Assembly: GCA_964016885.1 (NCBI GenBank)
Contig: OZ024743.1
Span: 181,511,652 to 181,575,651, forward strand
Reading direction: 5' to 3'
Source of the DNA: Eledone cirrhosa
Taxonomy: Eukaryota; Mollusca; Cephalopoda; Octopoda; Eledonidae
DNA length: 64,000 nucleotides
In this document: positions 50,833-62,694 of the stretch, in pieces
How the letters are laid out: every line of letters begins with the position of its first letter
Position numbering within the stretch: the stretch's first letter is position 1
Made by a program: the position numbers and the translations under genes
The notes under the pieces: model-generated
Seen by the model: the letters and a program-made list of their open reading frames with translations, nothing else
Told to the model about the DNA's origin: nothing
The model's database searches: none

Positions 50833-50882
50833 TAATTGTGTTGTTGTTGTTGTTGTTGTTATTGGTGGTGGTTTGGTAATTG

Positions 50883-50913
<31 letters not shown>

Positions 50914-52040
50914 ATTGGTGGTGGTTTGGTAATTGTGTTGTTGTCGTTGTTGTTGTTGTTATTGGTGGTGGTTTGGTAATTGTGCTGTTGTTGTTGTTAT
51001 TCGTGGTGGTTTGGTAATTTTGTTGTTGTTATTGGTGGTGGTTAGGTAATTGTGTTGTTGTTATTGTTGTTATTGGTGGTGGTTTGGTAATTGTGTAGTT
51101 GTTGTTGTTGTTGTTATTGGTGGTGGTTTGGTAATTGTGTTGTTATTGTTGTTGTTATTGGTGGTGGTTTGTTAATTGTGTTGTTGTTGTTGTTGTTATT
51201 TGTGGAGGTTTGTTAATTGTGTTGTTGTTATTTGTGGAGGTTTGTTAATTGTGTTGTTGCTGTTGTTGTTGTTATTGGTGGAGGTTTGTTAATTGTATTG
51301 TTGTTGTTGTTGTTATTGGTGGAGGTTTGTTAATTGTGTTGTTGCTGTTGTTGTTGTTATTGGTGGAGGTTTGTTAATTGTGTTGTTGTTGTTGTTGTTG
51401 TAGTTGTTGTTGTTGTTATTGGTGATGGTTCGGTAATTGTGTTGTAGCTGTTGTTATTGGTGGTTGTTTGGTAATTGTGTTGTTGTTGTTGTTATTGGTC
51501 GTAGTTTGGTAATGGTATTGTTGTTGTTGTTGTTGTTGTTGTTATTGGTGGTGGTTTGGTATTTGTATTGTTGTTGTTGTTTTTGTTTTTGTTGTTATTG
51601 GTGGTGGTTTGGTAATTGTGTTGTTGTTATTGTTGTTATTGGTGTTGGTTTTGTAATTGTGTTGTTGTTGTTGTTATTGGTGAAGGTTTGGTAATTGTGT
51701 TGTTGTTGTTGTTGTTATTGGTGAAGGTTTTTTAATTGTGCTGTTGTTGTTGTTGTTATTGGTGGTGGTTTGGTAATGGTGTTGTTGTTGTTATTGGTGG
51801 TGGTTTGGTAATGGTGTTGTTGTTATTGTTGTTGTTATTGGTGGTGGTTTTGTAATTGTGTTGTTGTTGTTGTTGTTGTTATTGGTGGTAGTTTGGTAAT
51901 TGTGTTGTTGTCGTTGTTGTTGTTATTGTTATTGGTGATTGTTTGGTAATTGTGTTGTTGTTGTTGTTGTTGTTGTGATTGGTGGTGGTTTGTTAATTGT
52001 GTTGTTGTTGTTGTTGTTATTAGTGGTGGTTTGGTAATTG

Positions 52041-52074
<34 letters not shown>

Positions 52075-53160
52075 AATGGTGGTAGTGTGTAAGTTGTGTT
52101 GTTGTTGTTGTTGTTGTTATTGCTGGTGGTTTGGTAATTGTGTTATTGTTGTTGTTGTTATTGTTGGTGGTTTGGTAATTGTGTTGTTGTTGTTGTTGTT
52201 GTTGTAGTTGTTATTGGTGGTGGTGTGTTTATTGTGTTATTGTTGTTGTTGTTGTTATTGGTGGGGGTTTGGTAATTGTGGTGTTGTTATTGTTGTTGTT
52301 ATTTTCTGGTGGTTTGGTAATTGTATTGTTGTTGTTGTTATTATTGGTGTTGGTTTGTTAATTGTGTTGTTGTTGTTGTTGTTATTGGTGGAGGTTTGTT
52401 AATTGTGTTGTTGCTGTTGTTGTTGTTGTTATTGGTGGTGGTTTGTTAATTGTGTTGTTGTTGTTGCTGTTATTGGTGGTGGTTTGGTAATTGTGTTCTT
52501 GTTGTTGTAGTTATATGTGGTGGTTTGGTAATTGTGTTGTTGTTGTTGTTGTTGTTGTATTTGGTGGTGGTTTGGTAATTGTGTTGTTGTTGTTGTTGTT
52601 ATTAATGGTGGTTTGCTAATTGTGTTGTTGTTATTGTTGTTATTGGTGGTGGTTTGGTAATTGTGTTGTTGTTGTTGTTGTTGTTGTTATTGGTGGTGGT
52701 TTGGTAATTGTGTTGTTGTTGATGTTGTTATTGGTGGTGGTTTGTTAATTATTTTGTTGTTGTTGTTGTTATTGGTGGTGGTTTGGTATTTGGGTTGTTG
52801 TTGTTGTTGTTGTTGTTATTGGTGGTAGTTTGGTAATTGTGTTGTTGTTGTTGTTATTGTTGTTGTTGATATTGGTGGTGATTTGGTAATTGTGTTGTTG
52901 TTATTGTTGTTATTGCTGCTGGTTTGATTATTGTGTTGTTGCTGTTGTTGTTGTTGTTATTGGTGGTGGTTTGGTAATTGTGTTGTTGTTGTTGTTGTTA
53001 TTGGTGGCGGTTTGGTAATTGTGTTGTTGTTGTTGTTGGTGGTGGTTTGGTAATTGTGTGGTTGTTATTGTTGTTATTGGTGGTGGTTTTGTAATTGTGT
53101 TGTTGTTGTTGGTGGTGTTGGTGGTTTGGTAATTGTGTTGTTGTTGTTGTTGTTGTTATT

Positions 53161-53712
53161 GGTGGTGGTTAAGTAATTGTGTTGTTGTTGTTGTTGTTAT
53201 TGTTGGTGGTTAGGTAATTGTGTTGTTGTTGTTGTTATTGGTGTTGGTTTGGTAATTGTGTTGTTGTTGGTGGTGGTGGTGGTGGTTTGGTAATTATGTT
53301 GTTGTTGTTGTTGTTATTGGTGTTGGTTTGGTAATTGTGTTGATGTTGTTGTTGATATTGGTGGTGGTTTGGTAATTGTGTTGTTGTTATTTTTGTTATT
53401 GGTGGTGGTTTGGTAATTGTGTTGTTGTTGTTGTTGTTGTTATTGGTGGTGGTTTGGTAATTGTGTTGTTGTTGATGTTGTTATTGGTGGGGGTTTGGTA
53501 ATTGTGTTGTTGTTGTTGTTATTGGTGGCGGTTTGTTAATTCTGTTGTTGTTGTTGTTGTTATTGGTGGTGGTTTGGTATTTGTGTTGTCGTTGTTGTTG
53601 TTGTTGTTGTTATTGGTGGTAGTTTGGTAATTGTGTTGTTGTTGTTGTTATTGGTGGTGGTTTGGTAATTGTGTTGTTGTTGTTGTTGTTATTGGTGGTG
53701 GTTTGGTATTTG

Positions 53713-53743
<31 letters not shown>

Positions 53744-55620
53744 ATTGGTGGTGGTTTGGTAATTGTGTTGTTGTTATTGTTGTTATTGGTGGTGGTTCGA
53801 TAATTGTGTTGTTGCTGTTTTTATTAGTGATGGTTTGGTAATTGTGTTGTTGTTGTTGTTGTTATTGGTGGTGGTTTGGTAATTGTGTTGTTGTTGTTGT
53901 TGTTATTGGTGGTGGTTTGGTAATTGTGTTGTTGTTATTGTTGTTATTGGTGGTGGTTTGGTAATTGTGTTGCTGTTGTTGTTGTTTTTGTTGTTACTGG
54001 TGGTGGTTTGGTAATTGTGTTGATGTTGTTGTTGTTATTGATGATGGTTTGTAATTGTGTTGTTGTTGTTGTTGTTATTGCTGGTGGTTTGGTAATTGTG
54101 TTGTTGTTGTTGTTGTTATTGGTGGTGGTTTGATTATTGTGTTGTTGTTGTTGTTGTTATTGGTGGTGGTTTGTTGATTGTGTTGTTGTTGTTATTGGTG
54201 GTGGTTTGGTAATTGTGTTGTTGGTGTTGTTGTTATTGGTGGTGGTTTGGTAATTGTGTTGTTGATGTTGTTGTTATTGGTGGTGGTTTGTAAATTGTGT
54301 TGTTGTTGTTATTATTGGTGGTGGTTTGTTGATTGTGTTGTTGTAGTTGTTGGTGGTGGTGGTGGCTTGGTAATTGTGTTGTTGTTGTTGTTGTTATTGG
54401 TGGTGGTTTTGTAATTGTGTCGTTGTTGTTGTTGTTGTTGTTATTGGTGGTGGTTTGGTAATTGTGTTGTTGTTGATGTTGTTATTGGTGGTGGTTTGTT
54501 AATTGTTTTGTTGTTGTTGTTGTTATTGGTGGTGGTTTGGTATTTGTGTTGTTGTTCTTGTTGTTGTTGTTGTTATTGGTGGTAGTTTGGTAATTGTGTT
54601 GTTGTTGTTGTTATTGTTGTTGTTGATATTGTTGGTGATTTGGTAATTGTGTTGTTGTTATTGTTGTTATTGGTGCTGGTTTGATTATTGTGTTGTTGTT
54701 GTTGTTATTATTGCTGGTGGTTTGGTGATCGTGTTGTTGTTGTTGTTATTGGTGGTGGTTTGGTAATTGTGTAGTTGTTATTGTTGTTATTGGTGGTGGT
54801 TTTGTAATTGTGTTGTTGTTGTTGTTGTTATTGTTAGTGGTTTGGTAATTGTATTGTTGTTGATGTTGTTGTTGTTATTGGTGGTGGTTTGTAATTTTGT
54901 TGTTGTTGTTGTTAGTGTTGGTGGTTTGGTAATTGTGTTGTTGTTGTTATTGGTGGTGGTTTGATTATTGTGTTGTTGTTGTTGTTATTATTGCTGGTGG
55001 TTTGGTGATCGTGTTGTTGTTGTTGTTATTGGTGGTGGTTTGGTAATTGTGTTGTTGTTGTTGTTGTTGTTGTTATTGGTGGTGGTTTGGTAATTGTGTT
55101 GTTGTTGTTTTTGTTATTAGTGGAGGTTTGTTAATTGTGTTGTTGTTGTTGTTGTTGTTGTTATTGGTGGTGGTCTGGTAATTGTGTTGTTTTTGTTGTT
55201 GTTATTGGTGGTGGTTTGGTAATTGTGTTGTTGTTGGTGGTGGTGGTGGGGGTTTGGTAATTGTGTTGTTGTTGTTGTTATTGTTGGTGGTTTGGTAATT
55301 GTGTTGTTGTTGCTATTGGTGGTGGTTTGGTAATTGTGTTGTTGTTGTTGTCGTTATTGGTGGTGGTTTGGTAATTGTGTTGTTGTTGGTGGTGGTGGTG
55401 GTGGTTTGGTAATTGTGTTGTTGTTGTTGTTGTTGTTATTGGTGGTGGTTAAGTAATTGTGTTGTTGTTGTTGTTGTTATTGTTGGTGGTTAGGTAATTG
55501 TGTTGTTGTTGTTGTTTTTGGTGGTGGTTTGGTAATTGCGTTGTTGTTGTTGTTGTTATTGGTGTTGGTTTGGTAATTGTGTTGTTGTTGGTGGTGGTGG
55601 TGGTGGTTTGGTAATTATGT
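53161..55620 (+). repeat. ~2.28-kb imperfect repeat ends within B3
   Basis: GGTGGTGGTTAAGTAATTG at 53161 recurs at 55441 (offset 2,280 bp). In both places a TTGTTGGTGGTTAGG monomer follows, then a GGT-rich monomer ending in TTTGGTAATTATG (about 53274 and 55595). The second copy has about one extra monomer. GTTGATGTTG with a GATAT monomer follows both, at about 53340 and 55702. This is a separate, more diverged duplication from the 2.19-kb repeat of the core. Confidence 0.75.
54681..55240 (+). repeat. 280-bp direct repeat
   Basis: TTGATTATTGTG followed by ATTATTGCTGGTGG and TTTGGTGATCGTG starts at 54681 and again at 54961, exactly 280 bp apart. That is about seven monomers. The sequences between and after the two starts diverge, so only the first 100 bp or so is clearly shared. 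Confidence 0.75.
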
Positions 55621-57387
55621 TGTTGTTGTTGTTATTGGTGTTGGTTTGTTAATTCTGTTGTTGTTGTTGTTGTTGTTATTGGTGGTGGTTAAGTAATTGT
55701 GTTGATGTTGTTGTTGATATAGTTGGTGGTTTGGTAAATGTGTTGTTGTTATTTTTGTTATTGGTGGTGGTTTGGTAATTGTGTTGTTGTTGTTGTTGTT
55801 ATTGGTGGTGGTTTGGTAATTGTGTTGTTGTTGATGTTGTTAATAGTGGGGGTTTGGTAATTGTGTTGTTGTTGTTGTTATTGGTGGCGGTTTGTTAATT
55901 CTGTTGTTGTTGTTGTTGTTATTGGTGGTGGTTTGGTATTTGTGTTGTTGTTCTTGTTGTTGTTGTTGTTATTGGTGGTAGTTTGGTAATTGTGTTGTTG
56001 TTGTTATTGTTGTTGTTGTTATTGGTGGTGGTTTGGTAATTGTGTTGTTGTTGTTTTTATTAGTGATGGTTTGGTAATTGTGTAGTTGTTGTTGTTGTTA
56101 TTGGTGGTGGTTTGGTAATTGTGTTGTTGTTGTTGTTGTTATTGGTGGTGGTTTGGTAATTGTGTTGTTGTTATTGTTGTTATTAGTGGTGGTTTGGTAA
56201 TTGTGTTGTTGTTGTTGTTGTTTTTGTTGTTACTGGTGGTGGTTTGGTAATTGTGTTGATGTTGTTGTTGTTATTGATGATGGTTTGTAATTGTGTTGTT
56301 GTTGTTGTTGTTGTTATTTGTGGAGGTTTGTTAATTGTGTTGTTGCTGTTGTTGTTGTTATTGGTGGAGGTTTGTTAATTATGCTGTTGTTGTTGTAGTT
56401 GTTGTTGTTGTTGTTATTGGTTGTGATTCGGTAATTGTGTTGTAGCTGTTGTTATTGGTGGTTTTTTGGTAATTGTGTTGTTGTTCTTGTTATTGGTCGT
56501 AGTTTGGTAATTGTATTGTTGTTGTTGTTGTTGTTGTTGTTATTGGTGGTGGTTTGGTATTTGTGTTGTTGTTGTTTTTGTTTTTGTTGTTATTATTGCA
56601 GGCGGTTTGTTAATTGTGTTGTTGCTGTTGTTGGTATTTGTGGAGGTTTGTTAATTGTGTTGTTGCTGTTCGTGTTGTTATTGGTGGGGGTTTGTTAATT
56701 GTGTTGTTGTTGTTGTTGTTATTGGTGGTGCTTTTGTAATTGTGTTGTTGTTGTTATTGTTATTGGTGATTGTTTGGTAATTGTGTTGTTGTTGTTGTTA
56801 TTTGTGGTGGTTTGGTAATTGTATTGTTGTTGTTGTTGTTGTTGTTAATGGTGCTAGTGTGTTAGTTGTGTTGTTGTTGTTGTTGTTATTGCTGGTGGTT
56901 TGGTAATTGTGTTGTTGTTGTTGTTGTTGTTGTTGTTATTGGTGGTGGTTTTGTAATTGTGTTGTTGTCGTTGTTGTTGTTGTTATTGGTGGTGATTAGG
57001 TAATTGTGTTGTTGTTGTTGTTGTTATTGTTCGTGGTTTGGTAATTTTGTTGTTGTTGTTGTTGTTGTTGTTATTGGTGGTGGTTTGGTAATTGTGTTGT
57101 TGTTATTGTTGTTGTTATTGGTGGTGGTTTGGTAATTGTATTATTGTTGTTGTTATTATTGGTGTTGGTTTGTTAATTGTGTTGTTGTTGTTGTTCTTGT
57201 TATTGGTGGTGGTTTGTTAATTGTGTTGTTGTTGTTGTTGCTGTTATTGGTGGTGGTTTGGTAATTGTGTTGTTGTTGTTATATGTGGTGGTTTGGTAAT
57301 TGTGTTGTTGTTGTTGTTGTTGTTATTAGTGGTGGTTTGCTAATTGGGTTGTTGTTATTGTTGTTATTGGTGGTGGTTTGGTAATTG

Positions 57388-57418
<31 letters not shown>

Positions 57419-58319
57419 ATTGGTGGTGGTTTGGTAATTGTGTTGTTGTTTATGTTGTTATTGGTGGTGGTTTGGTAATTGTGTTGTTGTTGTTGTTATT
57501 GGTGGTGGTTTGTTAATTGTTTTGTTGTTGTTGTTGTTGTTATTGGTGGTAGTTTGGTAATTGTGTTGTTGTTGTTGTTATTGTTGTTGTTGATATTGGT
57601 GGTGATTTGGTAATTGTGTTGTTGTTGTTGTTGTTGTTATTGGTGGTGGTTTGGTATTTGTGTTGTTGTTGTTGTTGTTGTTATTGGTGGTGGTTTGGTA
57701 ATTGTGTTGTTGTTATTGTTGTTATTGGTGCTGGTTTGATAATTGTGTTGTTGCTGTTGTTGTTGTTGTTATTGGTGGTGGTTTGGTAATTGTGTTGTTG
57801 TTGTTGTTGTTATTGGTTGTGGCTTGGTAATTGTGTTGTTGTTGTTGTTATTGGTGGTGGTTTGGTAATTGTGTGGTTGTTATTGTTGTTATTGGTGGTG
57901 GTTTTGTAATTGTGTTGTTGTTGTTGTTGTTATTGTTGGTGGTTCGATTATTGTGTTGTTGTTGTTGTTATTATTGGTGGTAGTTTGGTGATTGTGTTGT
58001 TGTTGTTGTTATTGGTGGTGGTTTGGTAATTGTGTTGTTGTTGTTGTTGTTATTGGTGGTGGTTTGTTAATTGTGTTGTTGTTGTTGTTGTTGTTGTTAT
58101 TGGTGGTGGTCTGGTAATTGTGTTGTTGTTGTTGTTGTTATTGGTGGTGGTTTGGTAATTGAGTTGTTGTTGTTGTTGTTCTTGGTGGTGGTTTGGTAAT
58201 TGTGTTGTTGTTGTTGTTATTATTGGTGGTGGTTTGGTAATTGTGTGGTTGTTGTTATTGGTGGTGGTTTGGTAATTGTGTTGTTGTTGTTGTTATTATT
58301 GGTGGTGGTTTGGTAATTG

Positions 58320-58351
<32 letters not shown>

Positions 58352-58439
58352 TGGTAATTGTGTTATTGTTGTTGTTGTTATTGGTGGTGGTTTGGTAATT
58401 GTGTTGTTGTTGTTATTATTGGTGGTGGTTTTGTAATTG

Positions 58440-58476
<37 letters not shown>

Positions 58477-60299
58477 ATTGTTGGTGGTTTGGTAATTGTG
58501 TTGTTTTTGTTATTACTGTTAGTGGTTTGTAATTGTGTTGTTGTTGTTGTTGTTGTTATTTGTGGTGGTTTGGTGATTGTGTTGTTGTTGTTGTTGTTGT
58601 TGTTGTTATTGGTGGTGGTTTGGTAATTGTGTTGTTGTTGTTGTTGTTGGTGGTGGTGGTTTGGTAATTGTGTTGTTGTTGTTGTTGTTATTGGTGGTGG
58701 TTTGGTAATTGTGTTGTTGTTGTTGTTATTATTGAGGTGGTTTGGTAATTGTGTTGTTGTTGTTGTTGTTATTCGTGGTGGTTTGCCAATTGTGTTGTTT
58801 TTGTTGTTATTGGTGGTGCTTTGCTAATTGTGTTGTTGTTGTTGTTATTGTTCGTGGTTTGGTAATTCTGTTATTGTTGTTGTTGTTATTGGTGGTGGTT
58901 TGCTAATTGTGTTGTTGTTGTTGTTGTTATTGGTGGTGGTTTGGTAATTGTGTTGTTGTTGTTGTTGTTATTGGTGGTGGTTTGATTATTGTGTTGTTGT
59001 TGTTGTTGTTATTGGTGGTGGTTTGATTATTGTGTTGTCGTTGTTGTTGTTGTTATTGGTGGTGGATTGTTGATTATGTTGTTGTTGTTGTTGTTGTTAT
59101 TGGTGGTGGTTTGGTAATTGTGTTGTTGTTGTTGTTGTTATTGGTGGTAGTTTGGTAATTGTGTTGTTGTTGTTATTGGTGGTGGTTTGATTATTGTGTT
59201 GTTGTTATTGTTGTTGTTGTTATTGGTGGGGGTTTGATTATTGTGTTGTTGTTGTTATTGGTGGTGGTTTGATTATTGTGTTGTTGTTGTTTTTGTTGTT
59301 GTTATTGGTGATGGTTTGGTAATTGTGTTGTTGTTGTTCTTGTTGTTATTGGTGGTGGTTTGGTAATTGTGTTGTTGCTGTTGTTTTTGTTATTGGTGGT
59401 GGTTTGGTAATTGTGTTGTTGCTGTTGTTGTTGTTATTGGTGGTGGTTTCGTAATTGTGTTGTTGTTGTTGTTGTTGTTGTTGTTATTGGTGGTGGTTTG
59501 GTAATTGTGTTGTTGTTGTTGTTGTTATTGGTGGTGGTTTGGTAATTGTGTTGTTGTTGTTGTTGTTATTGGTGATGGTTTGGTAATTGTGTTGTTGTTA
59601 TTGCTGTTATTGGTGGGGGTTTGGTAATTGTGTTGTTGCTGTTGTTGTCGTTATTGGTGGTGGTTTCGTAATTGTGTTGTTGTTGTTGTTGTTATTGGTG
59701 GAGGTTTTTTAATTGTGTTGTTGTTGTTGTTGGTGGTGGTGGTTTGGTAATTGTGTTGTTGTTGTTGGTGGCGGTGGTGGCGGTTTGGTGATTGTGTTGT
59801 TGTTGTTGTTATTGGTGGTGGTTTGGTAATCGTGTTGTTGTTGTTGTTGTTGTTGTTATTGGTGGTGGTTTGGTAATTGTGTTGTTGTTGTTGTTGTTGT
59901 TATTGGTGGTGGTTTGGTAATTGTGTTGCTGTTGTTGTTGTTATTGGTGGTGGTTTGTGATTGTGTTGTTGTTGTTATGGGTGGTGGTTTGGTAATTGTG
60001 TTGTTGTTGTTATTGGTGGTGGTTTGCTAATTGTGTTGCTGTTGTTGGTGGTTCGATTATTGTGTTGTTGTTGTTGTTGTTATTGGTGGTGGTTTGTAAT
60101 TGTGTTGTTGTTGTTGTTGTTATTTGGTGGTTTGGTGATTGTTTTGTTGTTGTTTTTGTTAATGGTGGTGGTTTGGTAATTGTGTTGTTGTTGTTGTTGT
60201 TATTGGTGGTGGTTTGGTAATTGTGTTTTTGTTGTTGTTATTATTGGTGGTGGTTTGGTAATTGTGTTGTTGTTGTTGTTGTTATTGGTGGTGGTTTGG

Positions 60300-60655
60300 T
60301 AATTGTGTTGCTGTTGTTGTTGTTATTGGTGGTGGTTCGTAATTGTGTTGTTGTTGTTGTTATTGGTGGTGGTTTGGTAATTGTGTTGTTGTTGTTGTTG
60401 TTATTGGTGGTGGTTTGGTAATTGTGTTGTTGTTGTTATTATTGGTGGTGGTTTGGTAATTGTGTTGTTGTTGTTGTTATTGGTGGTGGTTTGATAATTG
60501 TATTGTTGTTGTTGTTGTTATTGTTGGTGGTGCGATTATCGTGTTGTTGTTGTTATTGTTGTTATTGGTGGTGGTTTGGTTATTGTGTGGTTGTTGTTAT
60601 TGTTGGTTGTTCGTTTATTGTGTTGTTGCTGTTGTTGTTGTTATTCGAGGTGGTT
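60300..60655 (+). repeat. Left member of the 3,354-bp repeat
   Basis: It contains, in order, a one-base-short monomer (GGTTCGTAATTG near 60334), an ATTATTGG monomer, GTGCGATTATC (60530), TTTGGTTATTGTGTGG and TTGGTTGTTCGTTTATTG (60603). The same series follows 3,354 bp later. The rare GGTTATTG change destroys the TAA of the monomer and produces the longest open frame of the window (60460-60825). I regard that frame as non-coding. Confidence 0.85.
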
Positions 60656-62663
60656 TGGTAATTGTGTTGTTTTTGTTATTATTGTTGGTGGTTTGTAATT
60701 GTGTTGTTGTTGTTGTTGTTGTTATTTGGTGGTTTGGTGATTGTGTTGTTGTTGTTGTTGCTATTGGTGGTGGTTTGCTAATTGTGTTGATGTGGTTGTT
60801 GTTGTTATTGGTGGTGGTTTGGTAATTGTGTTGTTGTTGTTGTTGTTATTGGTGGTGATTTGCTAATTGTGTTGTTGTTGTTGTTGTTATTGGTGGTGGT
60901 TTGGTAATTGTGTTGTTGTTGTTGTTGTTATTGATGTGTGTTTGGTAATTGTGTTGTTGTTGTTGTTATTATTGGTGGTGGTTTGGTAATTATGTTGTTG
61001 TTGTTGTTGTTGTTGTTATTGGTGATGGTTTGGTAATTGTGTTGTTGTTGTTGTTATTGGTGGTGGTTTGGTAATCGTGTTGTTATTGTTGTTGTTATTG
61101 GTGGTGGTTAGGTAATTGTGTTGTTGTTGTTGTTGTTATTGGTGGTGGTTTGGTAATTGTGTTGTTGTTGTTGTTGTTATTGATGGTGGTTTGGTAATTG
61201 TGTTGTTGTTGTTGTTATTATTGGTGGTGGTTTGCTAATTATGTTGTTGTTGTTGTTGTTGTTATTGGTGATGGTTTGGTAATTGTGTTGTTGTTGTTGT
61301 TATAGGTGTTGGTTTGGTAATCGTGTTGTTATTGTTGTTTGTTATTGGTGGTGGTTTGGTAATTGTGTTGTTGTTGTTGTTGTTATTGGTGGTTGTTTGG
61401 TAATTGTGTTGTTGTTGTTGTTATTGGTGGTGGTTTGGTAATGTTGTTGTTGTTGTTGTTGTTGTTATTGGTGGTGGTTTGGTAATTGTGTTGTTGTTGT
61501 TGTTGTTGTTATTGGTGGTGGTTTGGTAATTGTGTTGATGTTGTTGTTATTGGTGGTGGTTTGGTAATTGTGTTGTTGTTATTGCTGTTATTGGTGGTGG
61601 TTTGTAAATTGTTTTGTTGTTGGTGTTGTTATTGGTGGTGGTTTGGTAATTGTGTTGTTGTTGTTGTTGTTGTCGTTATTGGTGGTGGTTTGGTAATTGT
61701 GTTGTTGCTGTTGTGGTTGTTATTGGTGGTTGTTTGGTAATTATGTTGTTGCTGTTGTTGTTGTTATTGGTGGTGGTTTGGTAATTGTGTTGTTGTTGTT
61801 GTTATTGGTGGTGGTTTGGTAATTGTGTTGTTGTTGTTGTTGTTATTGGTGATGGTTTGGTAATTGTTTTGTTGTTATTGTTGTTATTGGTGGTGGTTTG
61901 GTAATTGTGTTGTTGCTGTTGTTGTTGTTATTGGTGGTGGTTTCGTAATTGTGTTGTTGTTGTTGTTATTGTTGTTATTGGTGGTGGTTTGGTAATTGTG
62001 TTGTTGCTGTTGTTGTTGTTATTGGTGGTGCTTTGGTAATTGTGTTGTTGTTGTTGTTGTTATTGGTGGTGGTTTGGTAATTGTGTTGTTGTTGTTGTTA
62101 TTGTTGGTGGTTTGGTAATTGTGTTGTTGTTGTTGTTATTGGTGATGGTTTGGTAATTGTGTTGTTGTTATTGTTGTTATTGGTGGCGGTTTGGTAATTG
62201 TGTTGTTGTTGTTGTTGTTGTTGTTGTTATTGGTGGTGGTTTGGTAATTGTGTTGTTGTTAATGGTGGTGGTTTGGTAATTGTGTTGTTGTTGTTGTTGT
62301 TATTGGTGGTGGTTTGGTAATTGTGTTGTTGTTGTTGTTATTGGTGGTGGTTTGGTAATTTTGTTGTTGTTGTTGTTGATGTTATTGGTGATGGTTTGGT
62401 AATCGTGTTGTTATTGTTGTTGTTATTGGTGGTGGTTTGGTAATTGTGTTGTTGTTGTTGTTGTTGTTGTTATTGTTGTTATTGGTGGTGATTTGGTAAT
62501 TGTGTTGTTGTTGTTGTTATTGGTGGTGGATTGGTAATTGTGTTGTTGTTATTGTTATTATTGGTGATGGTTTGGTAATTGTGTTGTTGCTGTTGTTGTT
62601 GTTATTGGTGGTGGTTTCATAATTGTGTTGTTGTTGTTGTTATTGGTGGTGGATTGGTAATTG

Positions 62664-62694
<31 letters not shown>

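Larger units (their letters stand above)
43436..50845 (+). repeat. Block B higher-order repeat, core copy B2 (~7.41 kb)
   Basis: This is a direct duplicate of 35985-43435. Open frames and landmarks recur unchanged at offsets 7,451 and then 7,413 bp, and 7,410 bp at the last GGT tract. One complete monomer with GTTATTTTTGTTATTGG, present near 38340 in B1, is absent near 45780 here. One TTG is gained near 46230 and one lost near 50725. B2 begins inside a 2.19-kb unit, so the ATTTTCTGG-containing start of the first unit is not duplicated. Confidence 0.9.
46939..50845 (+). repeat. Block B run of 1.5-1.76 kb sub-repeats (in B2)
   Basis: GTGTTAATTATG is at 47127, 48610 and 50123 and TGTAGCTGTTG is at 48101 and 49857. 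The spacings of 1,483, 1,513 and 1,756 bp are the same as in B1. The series continues beyond B2: a further TGTAGCTGTTG at 51443 lies 1,586 bp after 49857. The long GGT tracts are at 49292-49322 and 50802-50832. Confidence 0.82.
50846..58200 (+). repeat. Block B, right partial copies (B3)
   Basis: After B2 the order TGTAGCTGTTG (51443), GGTGAAGGTTTGG (51679), ATTTTCTGG (52301), GATGATGG (near 54040), TTTGTTGATTG (54171) and TGTAGCTGTTG again (56441) gives one B turn of 4,998 bp. This is close to the 7,234-bp turn on the left (33448 to 40682) minus its extra 2,186-bp sub-repeat. I infer a basal B unit of about 5.0 kb. Variation is higher than in B1 and B2. B-type variants such as GTGTGGTTGTTATTG (57873), GGTGCTGGTTTGATAATTG (57727) and GGTCTGGTAATTG (58109) persist to about 58.2 kb. 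Confidence 0.78.
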
